NCBI GenBank assembly: GCA_036403235.1
Contig: DASWRI010000083.1
Span: forward strand, 62,001-126,000
From: JBGTFE01 sp036403235
GTDB taxonomy: Bacteria; Acidobacteriota; Blastocatellia; Pyrinomonadales; Pyrinomonadaceae
Reading direction: 5' to 3'
DNA length: 64,000 nucleotides
Part shown: positions 52,597 through 60,122 of the stretch, one piece after another
How the letters are laid out: every line of letters begins with the position of its first letter
Numbering within the stretch: the stretch's first letter is position 1
Notes under the pieces: generated by a model
What the model was told of the DNA's origin: nothing
Database searches by the model: none
Seen by the model: only the letters and a program-made list of their open reading frames with translations
Position numbers and translations under genes: made by a program

Positions 52597-53289
52597 ATGC
52601 CGCACGTCGAAAAACATTTTACATCGGGCGAAATCGTCCGCGACATCGTTATCGGGATGAGCGACGGCCTGACCGTACCGTTTGCGCTCGCCGCGGGGCT
52701 TTCGGGCGCGGTCGTTTCGACCGGAATCATCGTTACGGCCGGAGTCGCCGAAATCGTCGCCGGTTCGATTGCGATGGGCTTGGGCGGCTATCTCGCCGGA
52801 AAATCCGATGTCGAGCATTTTGACAGCGAATACAAGCGCGAATTGTATGAAATCGATAAAATGCTCGAGCACGAAAAAGACGAAGTTCTGGAAATTCTCG
52901 AGGATTACGGTTTGACCAGAACGGAAAGCCTGCCGATTGTCGAATCGCTCGCCTCGCGCCCGAAGGATTTTGCCGATTTTATGATGCGCTTCGAATTAGG
53001 TCTCGAAAAACCGAATCCGCGACGCGCTCTGCAAAGCGGCGCAACTATCGGCGGCGCGTATATTTTCGGCGGCCTGATTCCGCTTTTGCCGTATATGATT
53101 TTAGCGGAAGCGCACCAGGCGCTCGTCTGGTCAGCGGCGATTACGGTCGTCGCGCTGTTTGTTTTCGGCTACATCAAAGGACAATTTACCGGCGCGAAAC
53201 CTTTGAAAAGCGCTTTGCAAACATGTCTCATCGGAAGCGTCGCCGCCGGCGCGGCGTTTTTTATCGCGCGGCTCATCAGCGAAAAATAA
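52597..53289 (+). CDS. VIT1/CCC1-type divalent metal transporter
   Basis: 230 residues. The VIT/CCC1 motifs are GMSDGLTVPFALAAGLSGA near residue 20 and SIAMGLGGYLAGKSDVEHF. A hydrophilic metal-binding loop (about 75-140, many Glu and Asp) and three further membrane segments (about 145-228) follow. Family members export iron or manganese from the cytosol. No adjacent ferritin or regulator is visible. The heptad hairpin before it occupies the region where a ribosome-binding site would be expected. Confidence 0.88.
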   Translation: MPHVEKHFTSGEIVRDIVIGMSDGLTVPFALAAGLSGAVVSTGIIVTAGVAEIVAGSIAMGLGGYLAGKSDVEHFDSEYKRELYEIDKMLEHEKDEVLEILEDYGLTRTESLPIVESLASRPKDFADFMMRFELGLEKPNPRRALQSGATIGGAYIFGGLIPLLPYMILAEAHQALVWSAAITVVALFVFGYIKGQFTGAKPLKSALQTCLIGSVAAGAAFFIARLISEK

Positions 53290-53292
53290 ATA

Positions 53293-53353
53293 TAAATGAA
53301 AAATGAGAAATTTATTTTCCGTTTTTCATTTTCCGTTTTCCATTCGCATTCCG
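53293..53353. repeat. Heptad-repeat hairpin between the VIT gene and the E2 gene
   Basis: Left units AAATGAA and AAATGAG, right units TTTTTCA and TTTTCCG, in mirror order. The pattern is nearly the same as at 34149-34206. Confidence 0.7.
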
Positions 53354-53414
53354 CTTTTAGTATTCTATCTATTTGATATTTATATTCAGCAATCATTTAT
53401 AAAACGGAGATTAT

Positions 53415-55301
53415 ATGAGCGTAGAAGTCGTGATGCCGCAGATGGGCGAATCCATTACCGAAGGAACGGTTTCGAAATGGCTAAAGCAAGCCGGCGATAA
53501 AATCGAAAAAGACGAGCCGATTCTGGAAATTTCAACCGATAAGGTCGACGCCGAAGTTCCCTCACCGGGTGCGGGCGTGCTTCTGGAAATTCGCGCCGCC
53601 GAGGGCGAAACCGTCGAAGTCGGCACAGTCGTCGCCGTCATCGGCGAAGAAGGCGAAACGGCGATTGGCAGTCAGCAATCAGCAGTCAGCAGTCAACCGG
53701 TCGAAGAAACGAAACCTGCTGTCGAACAACCAAAAACCGAGCCTGTTGCCGAAATAGCGCAGGCCGCAGCAGCAAGCGACGCCTCTTCCGCCAACTCCGA
53801 AAACTCCGGAACTTCTGCCGACTCCGGCGCTGCTACAGAAGTTGTAATGCCGCAGATGGGCGAATCCATTACCGAAGGAACGGTTTCAAAATGGCTCAAA
53901 GCGGTCGGCGACCGCGTCGAAAAAGACGAGCCGCTTTTGGAAATTTCGACCGATAAAGTCGATGCCGAAGTTCCCTCGCCCGTCGCCGGAATTTTGCTGG
54001 AAATAAAAACCAATGAAGGCGAAACGGTCGAAGTCGGCTCAATCGTCGCGCTCGTCGGCGCGCCGGGCGCGAGCAGTAGTCAGTCATCAGCGGTCAGCAA
54101 TCAGGCTTCCGCCGCGCAACCTCAAGCGACTGCCGCAGCCGCCGAAGCGCCGGGCGCGGACGCCGTTTCGACACAGCAAACAAAATCGGAAGACAACGTG
54201 CCGAAAGTCGAAACTGCTCCGCAGGGCGTTTCCGAAACCGAAGGCAGAAGCTACGATTACGGTCGCCCGGGCGCGATTGCCGATGCGCAAAAATCTTCCA
54301 ACGGAAAATCGAACGGCGAAATGTCAATCGAAGATTTGCGCCGTACAAAATCGAGCCCGCTCGTTCGCAATATCGCCAAAGAACACGGCATCGATATTTC
54401 GCAGATTCCCGGCAGCGGAATGAGTGGACGCGTCACGAAAAAAGACATTATGTCGTTTATCGACTCGGGCGCGGCGCTCAAACCGCAGGATTTGCTTCGT
54501 AAAGGCGCGCCGCTTGCGACGGCGATGCCGCCGACCGCTTCCGCTCCGCCGACGGCTCAAAAAGCCGAATACGCCGCGCCGCAGGTTGCAAGCGCCGTCG
54601 GCGACCGCGTCGAGCCGATGTCCGTCATGCGCCGGAAAATCGCCGAACATATGACGTTTTCGAAACAGACTTCGGCGCACGTCACCAGCGTTTATGAATT
54701 CGATATGACGAACGTGGCGAAGTTTCGCGAGCGCAACAAAGCCGAATTTCAGTCGCGCTACGGCACGAAACTGTCGTTTATGCCGTTTATTTTTCAGGCC
54801 GTCGTCCATGCTCTGCGGCAGTTTCCGGTCATTAACGCGCAAATTTCGGGCGAAAACATCATTTACAAAGGCGACATCAATCTCGGAATGGCGGTCGCGC
54901 TCGATTGGGGCTTGATTGTTCCGGTCATCAAACGCGCCGACCAGCTTTCGCTGGCCGGTCTGGCGCTGGCGGCCAACGATTTGGCCGCGCGCGCGCGGAC
55001 GAAAAAACTGATGCCCGACGAAGTCGCGGGCGGAACGTTTACGATTACCAATCCGGGCGTTTTCGGCGGGCTTTTCGGAACGCCGATTATCAATCAGCCG
55101 CAGGTCGCGATTCTTTGCGTCGGCACAATCGAAAAACGTCCGAAAGTTTTGACGACGCCCGACGGCGACGATTATATAGCGATTCGCTCGATGGCGTATT
55201 TCGCTTTGACTTTCGACCATCGCATCGTCGACGGCGCGGACGCCGAGAAATTTTTGTCGTTTATGAAAAAATATCTTGAAACTACGCAATTTACACTGTA
55301 A
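53415..55301 (+). CDS. Dihydrolipoamide acyltransferase (E2) with two lipoyl domains and repeat-derived linkers
   Basis: 628 residues. Two lipoyl domains (about 1-80 and 140-218) each carry the lipoyl lysine in EISTDKVDAEVPSP. A peripheral-subunit-binding domain lies at about 310-350 (SSPLVRNIAKEHGIDISQI). The catalytic domain (about 395-628) ends with FALTFDHRIVDGADAEKFL, containing the HxxxDG active site. E2 moves acyl groups from E1 to CoA. The two lipoyl domains differ by few residues, indicating recent duplication. Each is followed by a linker encoded by 7-bp repeats (53667-53697 and 54072-54106). E1 and E3 genes are elsewhere in the window. The product could be pyruvate or branched-chain E2. 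Confidence 0.94.
   Translation: MSVEVVMPQMGESITEGTVSKWLKQAGDKIEKDEPILEISTDKVDAEVPSPGAGVLLEIRAAEGETVEVGTVVAVIGEEGETAIGSQQSAVSSQPVEETKPAVEQPKTEPVAEIAQAAAASDASSANSENSGTSADSGAATEVVMPQMGESITEGTVSKWLKAVGDRVEKDEPLLEISTDKVDAEVPSPVAGILLEIKTNEGETVEVGSIVALVGAPGASSSQSSAVSNQASAAQPQATAAAAEAPGADAVSTQQTKSEDNVPKVETAPQGVSETEGRSYDYGRPGAIADAQKSSNGKSNGEMSIEDLRRTKSSPLVRNIAKEHGIDISQIPGSGMSGRVTKKDIMSFIDSGAALKPQDLLRKGAPLATAMPPTASAPPTAQKAEYAAPQVASAVGDRVEPMSVMRRKIAEHMTFSKQTSAHVTSVYEFDMTNVAKFRERNKAEFQSRYGTKLSFMPFIFQAVVHALRQFPVINAQISGENIIYKGDINLGMAVALDWGLIVPVIKRADQLSLAGLALAANDLAARARTKKLMPDEVAGGTFTITNPGVFGGLFGTPIINQPQVAILCVGTIEKRPKVLTTPDGDDYIAIRSMAYFALTFDHRIVDGADAEKFLSFMKKYLETTQFTL
53667..53697 (+). repeat. Heptad repeats inside the E2 coding region, first linker
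   Basis: The DNA consists of 7-bp units such as AGCAATC and AGCAGTC in tandem, encoding the linker SQQSAVSSQPV at residues 86-96. The units are of the same type as the intergenic family but have no mirror arm here. Confidence 0.8.
54072..54106 (+). repeat. Heptad repeats inside the E2 coding region, second linker
   Basis: Units of 7 bp (CAGTAGT, CAGTCAT and similar) encode SSSQSSAVSNQ, immediately after the second lipoyl domain. The position is equivalent to the first linker, so the repeat was duplicated with the domain or entered twice. Confidence 0.78.
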
Positions 55302-55383
55302 ATTAGTATTTAGTGAAAATATTTGATAACGAAAAACGAGCATCGACTAAAATTTCTTCAAAAACGGGAAACTTTTTCCATTT

Positions 55384-55442
55384 AGTGCCGATAATCAATT
55401 CTGAGGCGTTTTCGCCTTTTGAGTTGTCGGCGCTATTTTTTT
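55384..55442 (+). terminator. Terminator-like nested hairpin after the E2 gene
   Basis: AGTGCCGA (55384-55391) pairs with TCGGCGCT (55427-55434) with one G-U, enclosing an inner GGCG/CGCC stem. ATTTTTTT follows. The remaining gap up to 55566 is AT-rich and holds a TTGACA at 55469 without a good -10 at normal distance. Confidence 0.7.
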
Positions 55443-55566
55443 GCAGATTTTAGAAAATGGATAATTTTTTGACAACCAAATGCAAAACTCGAAACGTCAT
55501 ATTAAGACGTTAGCAGTTAAAACGCTTTCAGAAATTAAATATCACAAGGGTTATCTAGGAGGTTAA

Positions 55567-56562
55567 ATGTTTAAACATTTCAATAGTATCAAAAGCTTTC
55601 TGTCTTTAGCGGTTTTGTCGCTCGTTTTGGGCGCGGTTTCAATTTTCGGACAAACCGACGCTCAAACGCGTACTTTAACCAGTGGACAAAAATACAAAAT
55701 TAACGGCGTTGTCGTTGCCAAAGACGACAACAGCTTTACCGTGCGTGATACGACCGGCGTCGAAACAAAAGTCGTTATGACTTCGGCGACCAGCGTCAAA
55801 ACGAAAGGCGGAGTGTTCGGCGGCAGCAAAACTACGCCGATGGAAGCCATCATTCGCGGCCTGAATCTCGAAGTCGAAGGACGCGGCGATCAGTCGGGCG
55901 CTTTGGCGGCGACAAAAATTCGTTTTGATAAAGACGATTTGGCCGTCGCTCAATCAATCGACAGCCGCGTCACACCGGCCGAGGAGCGTCTGACGCAGGC
56001 TGAGCAGAACGCTGAACGCATTTCCGGACAAATCGACGAATTAGTCGCCGTTTCGAATGCCGCCAAAGGCGGTGCGAAAGCCGCTCAGGACACGGCTGAC
56101 GCCGCCGTTGCCGCCGTCAACGCGACCAATCAGAGAATCACTTCTCTGGACGATTACGTCGTTCAATCGACCGAAACGGTTAATTTCAAAGTCAACAGCG
56201 CCGTTCTTTCACCCGACGCCAAAACGAGACTCGACCAGGTTGCGACCGCCGCCTTACAGCTTAAAGGCTACGTCATCGAAATTACCGGTTTTGCTTCGGC
56301 CGAAGGAGGTACGGCGAAAAATAAGGCCTTGAGCCAGCGCCGCGCGCAGGCCGTAATCGACTATTTAGTCGAAACACACAATATTCCGCTTCGCCGAATC
56401 GGGCAGTCATACGGTTTCGGCGAATTGCAGGCCGTTGCCGATAACGCAACGCGCGAAGGACGCGAGCAAAATCGCCGGGTTGAAGTCAAACTGATGGTCA
56501 GCCGCGGTTTGAATCAAAACGTCGAAGTTCGTCCGAGCACGACCAGCAGCGACCAGGAATAA
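55567..56562 (+). CDS. OmpA-family outer-membrane/peptidoglycan-binding protein
   Basis: 331 residues with a signal peptide (FLSLAVLSLVLGAVSIFGQ). A beta-rich DUF5666-like segment (about 38-120: YKINGVVVAKDDNSFTVRD) comes first, then a helical, Ala-rich coiled region (about 135-195). The C-terminal OmpA domain (about 210-315) has VNFKVNSAVLSPDAKTRLD, ITGFASAEGG, LSQRRAQAVIDYLV and NRRVEVKL. This domain binds diaminopimelate in peptidoglycan. A very strong ribosome-binding site (AGGAGG) suggests abundance. Confidence 0.88.
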   Translation: MFKHFNSIKSFLSLAVLSLVLGAVSIFGQTDAQTRTLTSGQKYKINGVVVAKDDNSFTVRDTTGVETKVVMTSATSVKTKGGVFGGSKTTPMEAIIRGLNLEVEGRGDQSGALAATKIRFDKDDLAVAQSIDSRVTPAEERLTQAEQNAERISGQIDELVAVSNAAKGGAKAAQDTADAAVAAVNATNQRITSLDDYVVQSTETVNFKVNSAVLSPDAKTRLDQVATAALQLKGYVIEITGFASAEGGTAKNKALSQRRAQAVIDYLVETHNIPLRRIGQSYGFGELQAVADNATREGREQNRRVEVKLMVSRGLNQNVEVRPSTTSSDQE

Positions 56563-56577
56563 TTTTCAGGTTAAATC

Positions 56578-56636
56578 GAGGGCAAAAAGGTGAAAACGGG
56601 CAACCGTATTTTCACCTTTTGCCCTCTTACTTTTTG
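56578..56636 (+). terminator. Strong terminator after the OmpA gene
   Basis: GAGGGCAAAAAGGTGAAAA (56578-56596) pairs with TTTTCACCTTTTGCCCTC (56609-56626), followed by TTACTTTTT. An 18-bp stem with one bulge, and of heptad-like purine/pyrimidine composition. Confidence 0.88.
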
Positions 56637-56666
56637 AACGGGAAAAATTTCTTTGAGGTGTAATTC

Positions 56667-57761
56667 GTGAAACTGCAACGCTTTTCTTTTATATTCGCAC
56701 TGATTTTTTTATTTACATTTTCCGCTTTCGCCCAAACCACAAAGCCCACGCCGACGCCTAAAGTCGAAGATGACGACGGAGTTTTAGAAATCAAATCGCG
56801 CCTCGTCATCGTTCCGGTTTCGGTGCTCGACGCCGCCGGACAGCCGGTTTTAGGCTTAAAAGCACAGGATTTTCGCATTTTGGAAGAAAATCGGCCGCAG
56901 GAAATCGCGCAGATATCGGACGCCGAAAAAGTCCCGCTCGAAATCGCGCTTTTGATTGATGTTTCGGGCAGCATCAACCCGCTTTTTGAATTTGAAAAAA
57001 AGGCGGCGGCGCAGTTTCTCCAGAGCGTGATGAAGCCCGAAGACCACGCGACGATTTTTCTCATCGGCGATAAACCGATTTTGACGACCGAGCGCGAAAA
57101 CGCCGCGCAGGCTGCCATCAGAGTCCAAGCCATTACCTTATCGGGAAAATTTACGGCCTTTTACGATACGGTCACGCTCGCCGCCAACTACCTGCAAAAA
57201 AACGCGCCGCAGCGCAGCCGCCGCGTGATTTTGGCATTGACCGATGGCGAAGATAACTGGAGCAATCTGACGCGCCAGGCCGAAGCGAGTATCGATGTAA
57301 ACTCGCTGACGGCCGAAAAACTAAATCAAGCGGCGTCAAAAACCGATAAGGCGCACGAAAAAGCGCAAAGTAAGGTTTTGCGCGATTTGCAAAACGCCGA
57401 CACCGTCTTTTATTCGATAAATCCGGCCGGAAATTCGTTTAAGCTGAATAAAATCAGCACGCGCGCGCAAAACGGAATGCAGAAATTTGCCGACGACACG
57501 GGCGGCACAGCCTATTTGCCGAACTTTTTGCCGGTCAATCTGAAAGACCAGATGCAAAACTCGCAAAACAGCAAAAGAAACGTCGACACGCTGCAAAAAA
57601 TTTTCCGGCAGCTGACCAACGAGCTGCAGGCGCAATATCTCGTGCAGTATTATTCGGAATCGGAATATCCGGTAAACAGATACGTAAATTTAAACGTCAA
57701 TTTGCAAAATCCGCAGAATTTTCGGCTCCGAGCGCGAAAAGGTTATTTTGTGAAAAATTAA
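56667..57761 (+). CDS. Secreted VWFA-related protein (acidobacterial type)
   Basis: 364 residues, GTG start after GAGGTG, with a signal peptide (FIFALIFLFTFSAFA) and a PTPTP linker. A conserved beta segment comes first (RLVIVPVSVLDAAGQPVLGLKAQDFRILEENRPQEI in blocks). It is followed by a von Willebrand A domain with the MIDAS motif LLIDVSGSINP (DxSxS) and LALTDGEDNWS. It ends in a conserved YFVKN. This architecture is a hallmark of acidobacterial VWFA-related proteins, whose function is unknown; adhesion or complex assembly is the general VWA role. Confidence 0.87.
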   Translation: MKLQRFSFIFALIFLFTFSAFAQTTKPTPTPKVEDDDGVLEIKSRLVIVPVSVLDAAGQPVLGLKAQDFRILEENRPQEIAQISDAEKVPLEIALLIDVSGSINPLFEFEKKAAAQFLQSVMKPEDHATIFLIGDKPILTTERENAAQAAIRVQAITLSGKFTAFYDTVTLAANYLQKNAPQRSRRVILALTDGEDNWSNLTRQAEASIDVNSLTAEKLNQAASKTDKAHEKAQSKVLRDLQNADTVFYSINPAGNSFKLNKISTRAQNGMQKFADDTGGTAYLPNFLPVNLKDQMQNSQNSKRNVDTLQKIFRQLTNELQAQYLVQYYSESEYPVNRYVNLNVNLQNPQNFRLRARKGYFVKN

Positions 57762-57781
57762 ATTTCAATCGAATTTAAAAT

Positions 57782-57813
57782 AAAACGGCGAAACTCATCT
57801 GCCGTTTTTATTT
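57782..57813. terminator. Terminator between the VWA gene and the convergent CxxC gene
   Basis: AAAACGGC (57782-57789) and GCCGTTTT (57801-57808) form an 8-bp stem followed by TTATTTT on the plus strand. On the minus strand an A/T tract is also present, so it may serve both genes. Confidence 0.8.
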
Positions 57814-57911
57814 TGCAAACGAGTCCCGCGCGGCTTGAGCGGCGAATGATTTCCTCGGAGACTGTCTTAGGGGTTTTTGTCATTCATCGCGTCAAATCGA
57901 TAACTTTTTTA

Positions 57912-58442
57912 TCAGCCTTTTTTTGCTTTCGGCGTCGGCTCAATCCTGAGCATACCGACGACATCCAATCTCGGCGTCGGCGAAGCCTTCGGCGTCGGTG
58001 TCGGCGTCGGAGCCGAAATATTGCCCATCGTATATCTTTCGGGCGTCGGCGAAAAAATTGGCAGAAAACGTCGTCCGATATCGATTTCCTTTGTCTGATT
58101 AAAGACGGTCGCAAATCCAAGACCGCCGAGCAGACCGAAAAACAAAGAAGCAAACGCCGCCGTCGTTCTCGATACGCGGCGCTTTATCGCCTGCCAGCCG
58201 ACCGGGCAGTCTTTTGTCAAAACGCTTCCGTCGGCGCGCCGGTAAAATCTGACGCAAAGACGACCTTCCGAGTTCAAAATAAGATTTTCGGCTTCGGTGC
58301 GAGACATTCCCGACAAATTATAGACGTTTAATTTGCAGTCGCCGCAGTAGCGCTTGCGCTCGTCGCCAATCATCTCGTTCCAGTCCTGCGAGCAGGGGCT
58401 CGCGACGCCGACGTTATCTAATGGATTTGTAAATTTAGCCAT
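57912..58442 (-). CDS. Membrane protein with N-terminal CxxC domain and Pro/Thr tail
   Basis: 176 residues. The N-terminal domain has conserved cysteines: SPCSQDW, RYCGDCKLNVYNLSGMS, GRLCVRFYRR and KDCPVGW, suggesting a small metal-binding or redox fold. One membrane segment follows (about 91-112, TAAFASLFFGLLGGLGFATVF). The tail is Pro/Thr-rich (SAPTPTPTPKASPTPR). The cysteine domain occurs in related proteins from several phyla, without a known function. The topology likely puts the domain in the cytoplasm. Confidence 0.72.
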   Translation of the reverse strand: MAKFTNPLDNVGVASPCSQDWNEMIGDERKRYCGDCKLNVYNLSGMSRTEAENLILNSEGRLCVRFYRRADGSVLTKDCPVGWQAIKRRVSRTTAAFASLFFGLLGGLGFATVFNQTKEIDIGRRFLPIFSPTPERYTMGNISAPTPTPTPKASPTPRLDVVGMLRIEPTPKAKKG

Positions 58443-58533
58443 AAAATGCTCCGTATCTTTTAATCAAAGACTGCTGTCTTGTCCAAAAGAACGGAGCGCG
58501 TTTTCTTTCTTGCATGTTTCCTGCAAAAATTTT

Positions 58534-59373
58534 TTATTCTTTCATTTCCCGTTTCCCGCGCGAAACAAAAAACAAACCGCCGATAAAAACGAGCATCGAC
58601 GCGACCGCCAGCCAATTCGGATACGCGGCGTCTCCGACCAGCGCGACGACCGCGCCCGCGTGCCACAATCCGGTCAGCGAAAACGCAGCGGCATTTGCGC
58701 CCGTGTGAATGCCGGACGTAAACCAGACGTTTCCCGTCAAAAGATACGCGAGGCTCTGGATAATCCCGCCGACAAAAAGAATCGCGAGGCGCTCGGAACT
58801 TAAATTTTCGTCGGCAAGATGTAGAAGCGCGAAGAAAACGGACGGAACGAGAAGGCGAAAAGCGAGCGAGCGGTGCTGCCAGAGTCTTATCGGAAAAGCG
58901 CGATTGGCCGTCTCTTCCGTCAGGCTCTGCGCGAGAAGCAGAAAAAATGCGACAGCGAGTATTTGAAACGCTTGAAAATTATCAAAATGCATCGTGATGC
59001 GGTCGGCGACAAACATTCTCCCGCTTAAAAACCCGATTAAATACGGCGCGATGATAAAGACCGAGCCGATGAGCAAGCCGATTAAAAATTCGACCAGGCG
59101 ACGCACGGAAATTTCGATTCCGAGCGGCGGTGCGTCCGCGTCGTCTTTGACAAAACGGTAAAAAAATATTGTGAACGCAATCACGCCTGCCGAAAGCAGA
59201 ACGAGCCCGATTCCATCGACGAATCCGACCGCATCGCGCCCGCCGTGAATCGTCCTGCCGCTAATCGCCCGGACTAGATTTAAAAAACCGAATGCGAGCC
59301 CGAAAATCAGCAATTGATGAAAAAGAAAGGCTATCCAAACTCGACGTCCGAGAAATTCTCTGATTGAATCCAT
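58534..59373 (-). CDS. CPBP-family intramembrane glutamic endopeptidase
   Basis: 279 residues with about seven membrane segments. The catalytic motif is LTEETANRAFPIRLW (EExxxR), followed by the FxxxH helix SVFFALLHLADENL. The C-terminal GNVWFTSGIHTGANAA contains the third conserved motif (HxxxN). These enzymes cleave within the membrane, in prenyl-protein or peptide processing. The substrate is unknown. No bacteriocin gene is near. Confidence 0.85.
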   Translation of the reverse strand: MDSIREFLGRRVWIAFLFHQLLIFGLAFGFLNLVRAISGRTIHGGRDAVGFVDGIGLVLLSAGVIAFTIFFYRFVKDDADAPPLGIEISVRRLVEFLIGLLIGSVFIIAPYLIGFLSGRMFVADRITMHFDNFQAFQILAVAFFLLLAQSLTEETANRAFPIRLWQHRSLAFRLLVPSVFFALLHLADENLSSERLAILFVGGIIQSLAYLLTGNVWFTSGIHTGANAAAFSLTGLWHAGAVVALVGDAAYPNWLAVASMLVFIGGLFFVSRGKREMKE

Positions 59374-59399
59374 TAATTTTTCAGATTCTCGAAAAATCC

Positions 59400-60116
59400 C
59401 TACTGAATTTCAAATCTTGCCAAAACGCTGTATCGAATTTTAATCTTGGAAAAACTCAGATTGCTTTGCGAATCGGAGTAAGTTTGCGTAGTTACGTTTG
59501 ATGAAATATTGCTATTGCTCCGGTAATTGCTCGGGAGTCTTTCATCGTTGGCGTCGTCCGCAATTTCCTGAACAAAGAGCGCTTTTCCAATCCTTTCGCC
59601 GATTGCGCCGAGCATATATTCGGCTTTGGCTTTGGCAGCTTTCACTGCCTCGATTTTTGTTTCGCGACGAAAAGTTGTCAGCTCGCTATGCGTCGATTCG
59701 GTTAAATCCAGACTAGCGATATTCAACCGGTCGGCAATTTCCTGCAGCATTTCAATCTTTTCTAAATCTCTCAATTTCAAACTGTAGATTTTACTTCCGA
59801 GCGTATCTCTCGTTCTTTTGCGTGAAATATAAACGGAAGTCATATCAAAAATCGTCAAATCCTTTTGCACATCGACACCGATTTTGGCGAGCTCATTTTT
59901 CAGATTTGATTCCTGCATTTCAATTGTCAGTTTTTGCTTGTTCTCGATGCGCTCGGTAAGCATTATTTTGAAGGTAAATTCGTTCGGCATAATCAACATT
60001 TCAGCCGAGCCGGTAACTTCGACCGCGCGGCGGTCGGTGTTTGTTTGAGCCGAAGCGTTCGAAAGCAAAGTTAAAACAAAAATCACGGTCAGCACGATTG
60101 GTTTTGTTATTCTCAT
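59400..60116 (-). CDS. SIMPL-domain (DUF541) periplasmic protein
   Basis: 238 residues with a signal peptide (IVLTVIFVLTLLSNASA). The SIMPL domain is recognised by VEVTGSAEMLIMPNEFTFKIML, DMTSVYISRKRTRDT, YSLKLRDLEKIEMLQEIADRL and KAVKAAKAKAEYMLGAIGERIGKAL (short blocks). Members form ring-like oligomers in the periplasm and have been tied to oxidative-stress defence. The start is six bases after the nadE stop, so both are in one transcript on the minus strand. Confidence 0.85.
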   Translation of the reverse strand: MRITKPIVLTVIFVLTLLSNASAQTNTDRRAVEVTGSAEMLIMPNEFTFKIMLTERIENKQKLTIEMQESNLKNELAKIGVDVQKDLTIFDMTSVYISRKRTRDTLGSKIYSLKLRDLEKIEMLQEIADRLNIASLDLTESTHSELTTFRRETKIEAVKAAKAKAEYMLGAIGERIGKALFVQEIADDANDERLPSNYRSNSNISSNVTTQTYSDSQSNLSFSKIKIRYSVLARFEIQ

Positions 60117-60122
60117 ATCTGC

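Noticed and set aside
54324..55343. Long minus-strand frame opposite the E2 catalytic domain
   Set aside because: Antisense shadow of a conserved protein, with low-complexity Arg-rich translation.
55469..55505. Promoter for the OmpA-like gene from TTGACA at 55469
   Set aside because: The nearest -10-like TATTAA is 25 bp away, too far for a sigma-70 site; another sigma factor or start may apply.
57813..58331. Plus-strand frame over the CxxC membrane protein gene
   Set aside because: It is the antisense of a gene with conserved cysteine motifs and a membrane helix; the frame itself is Arg/Ser-rich with no domain.
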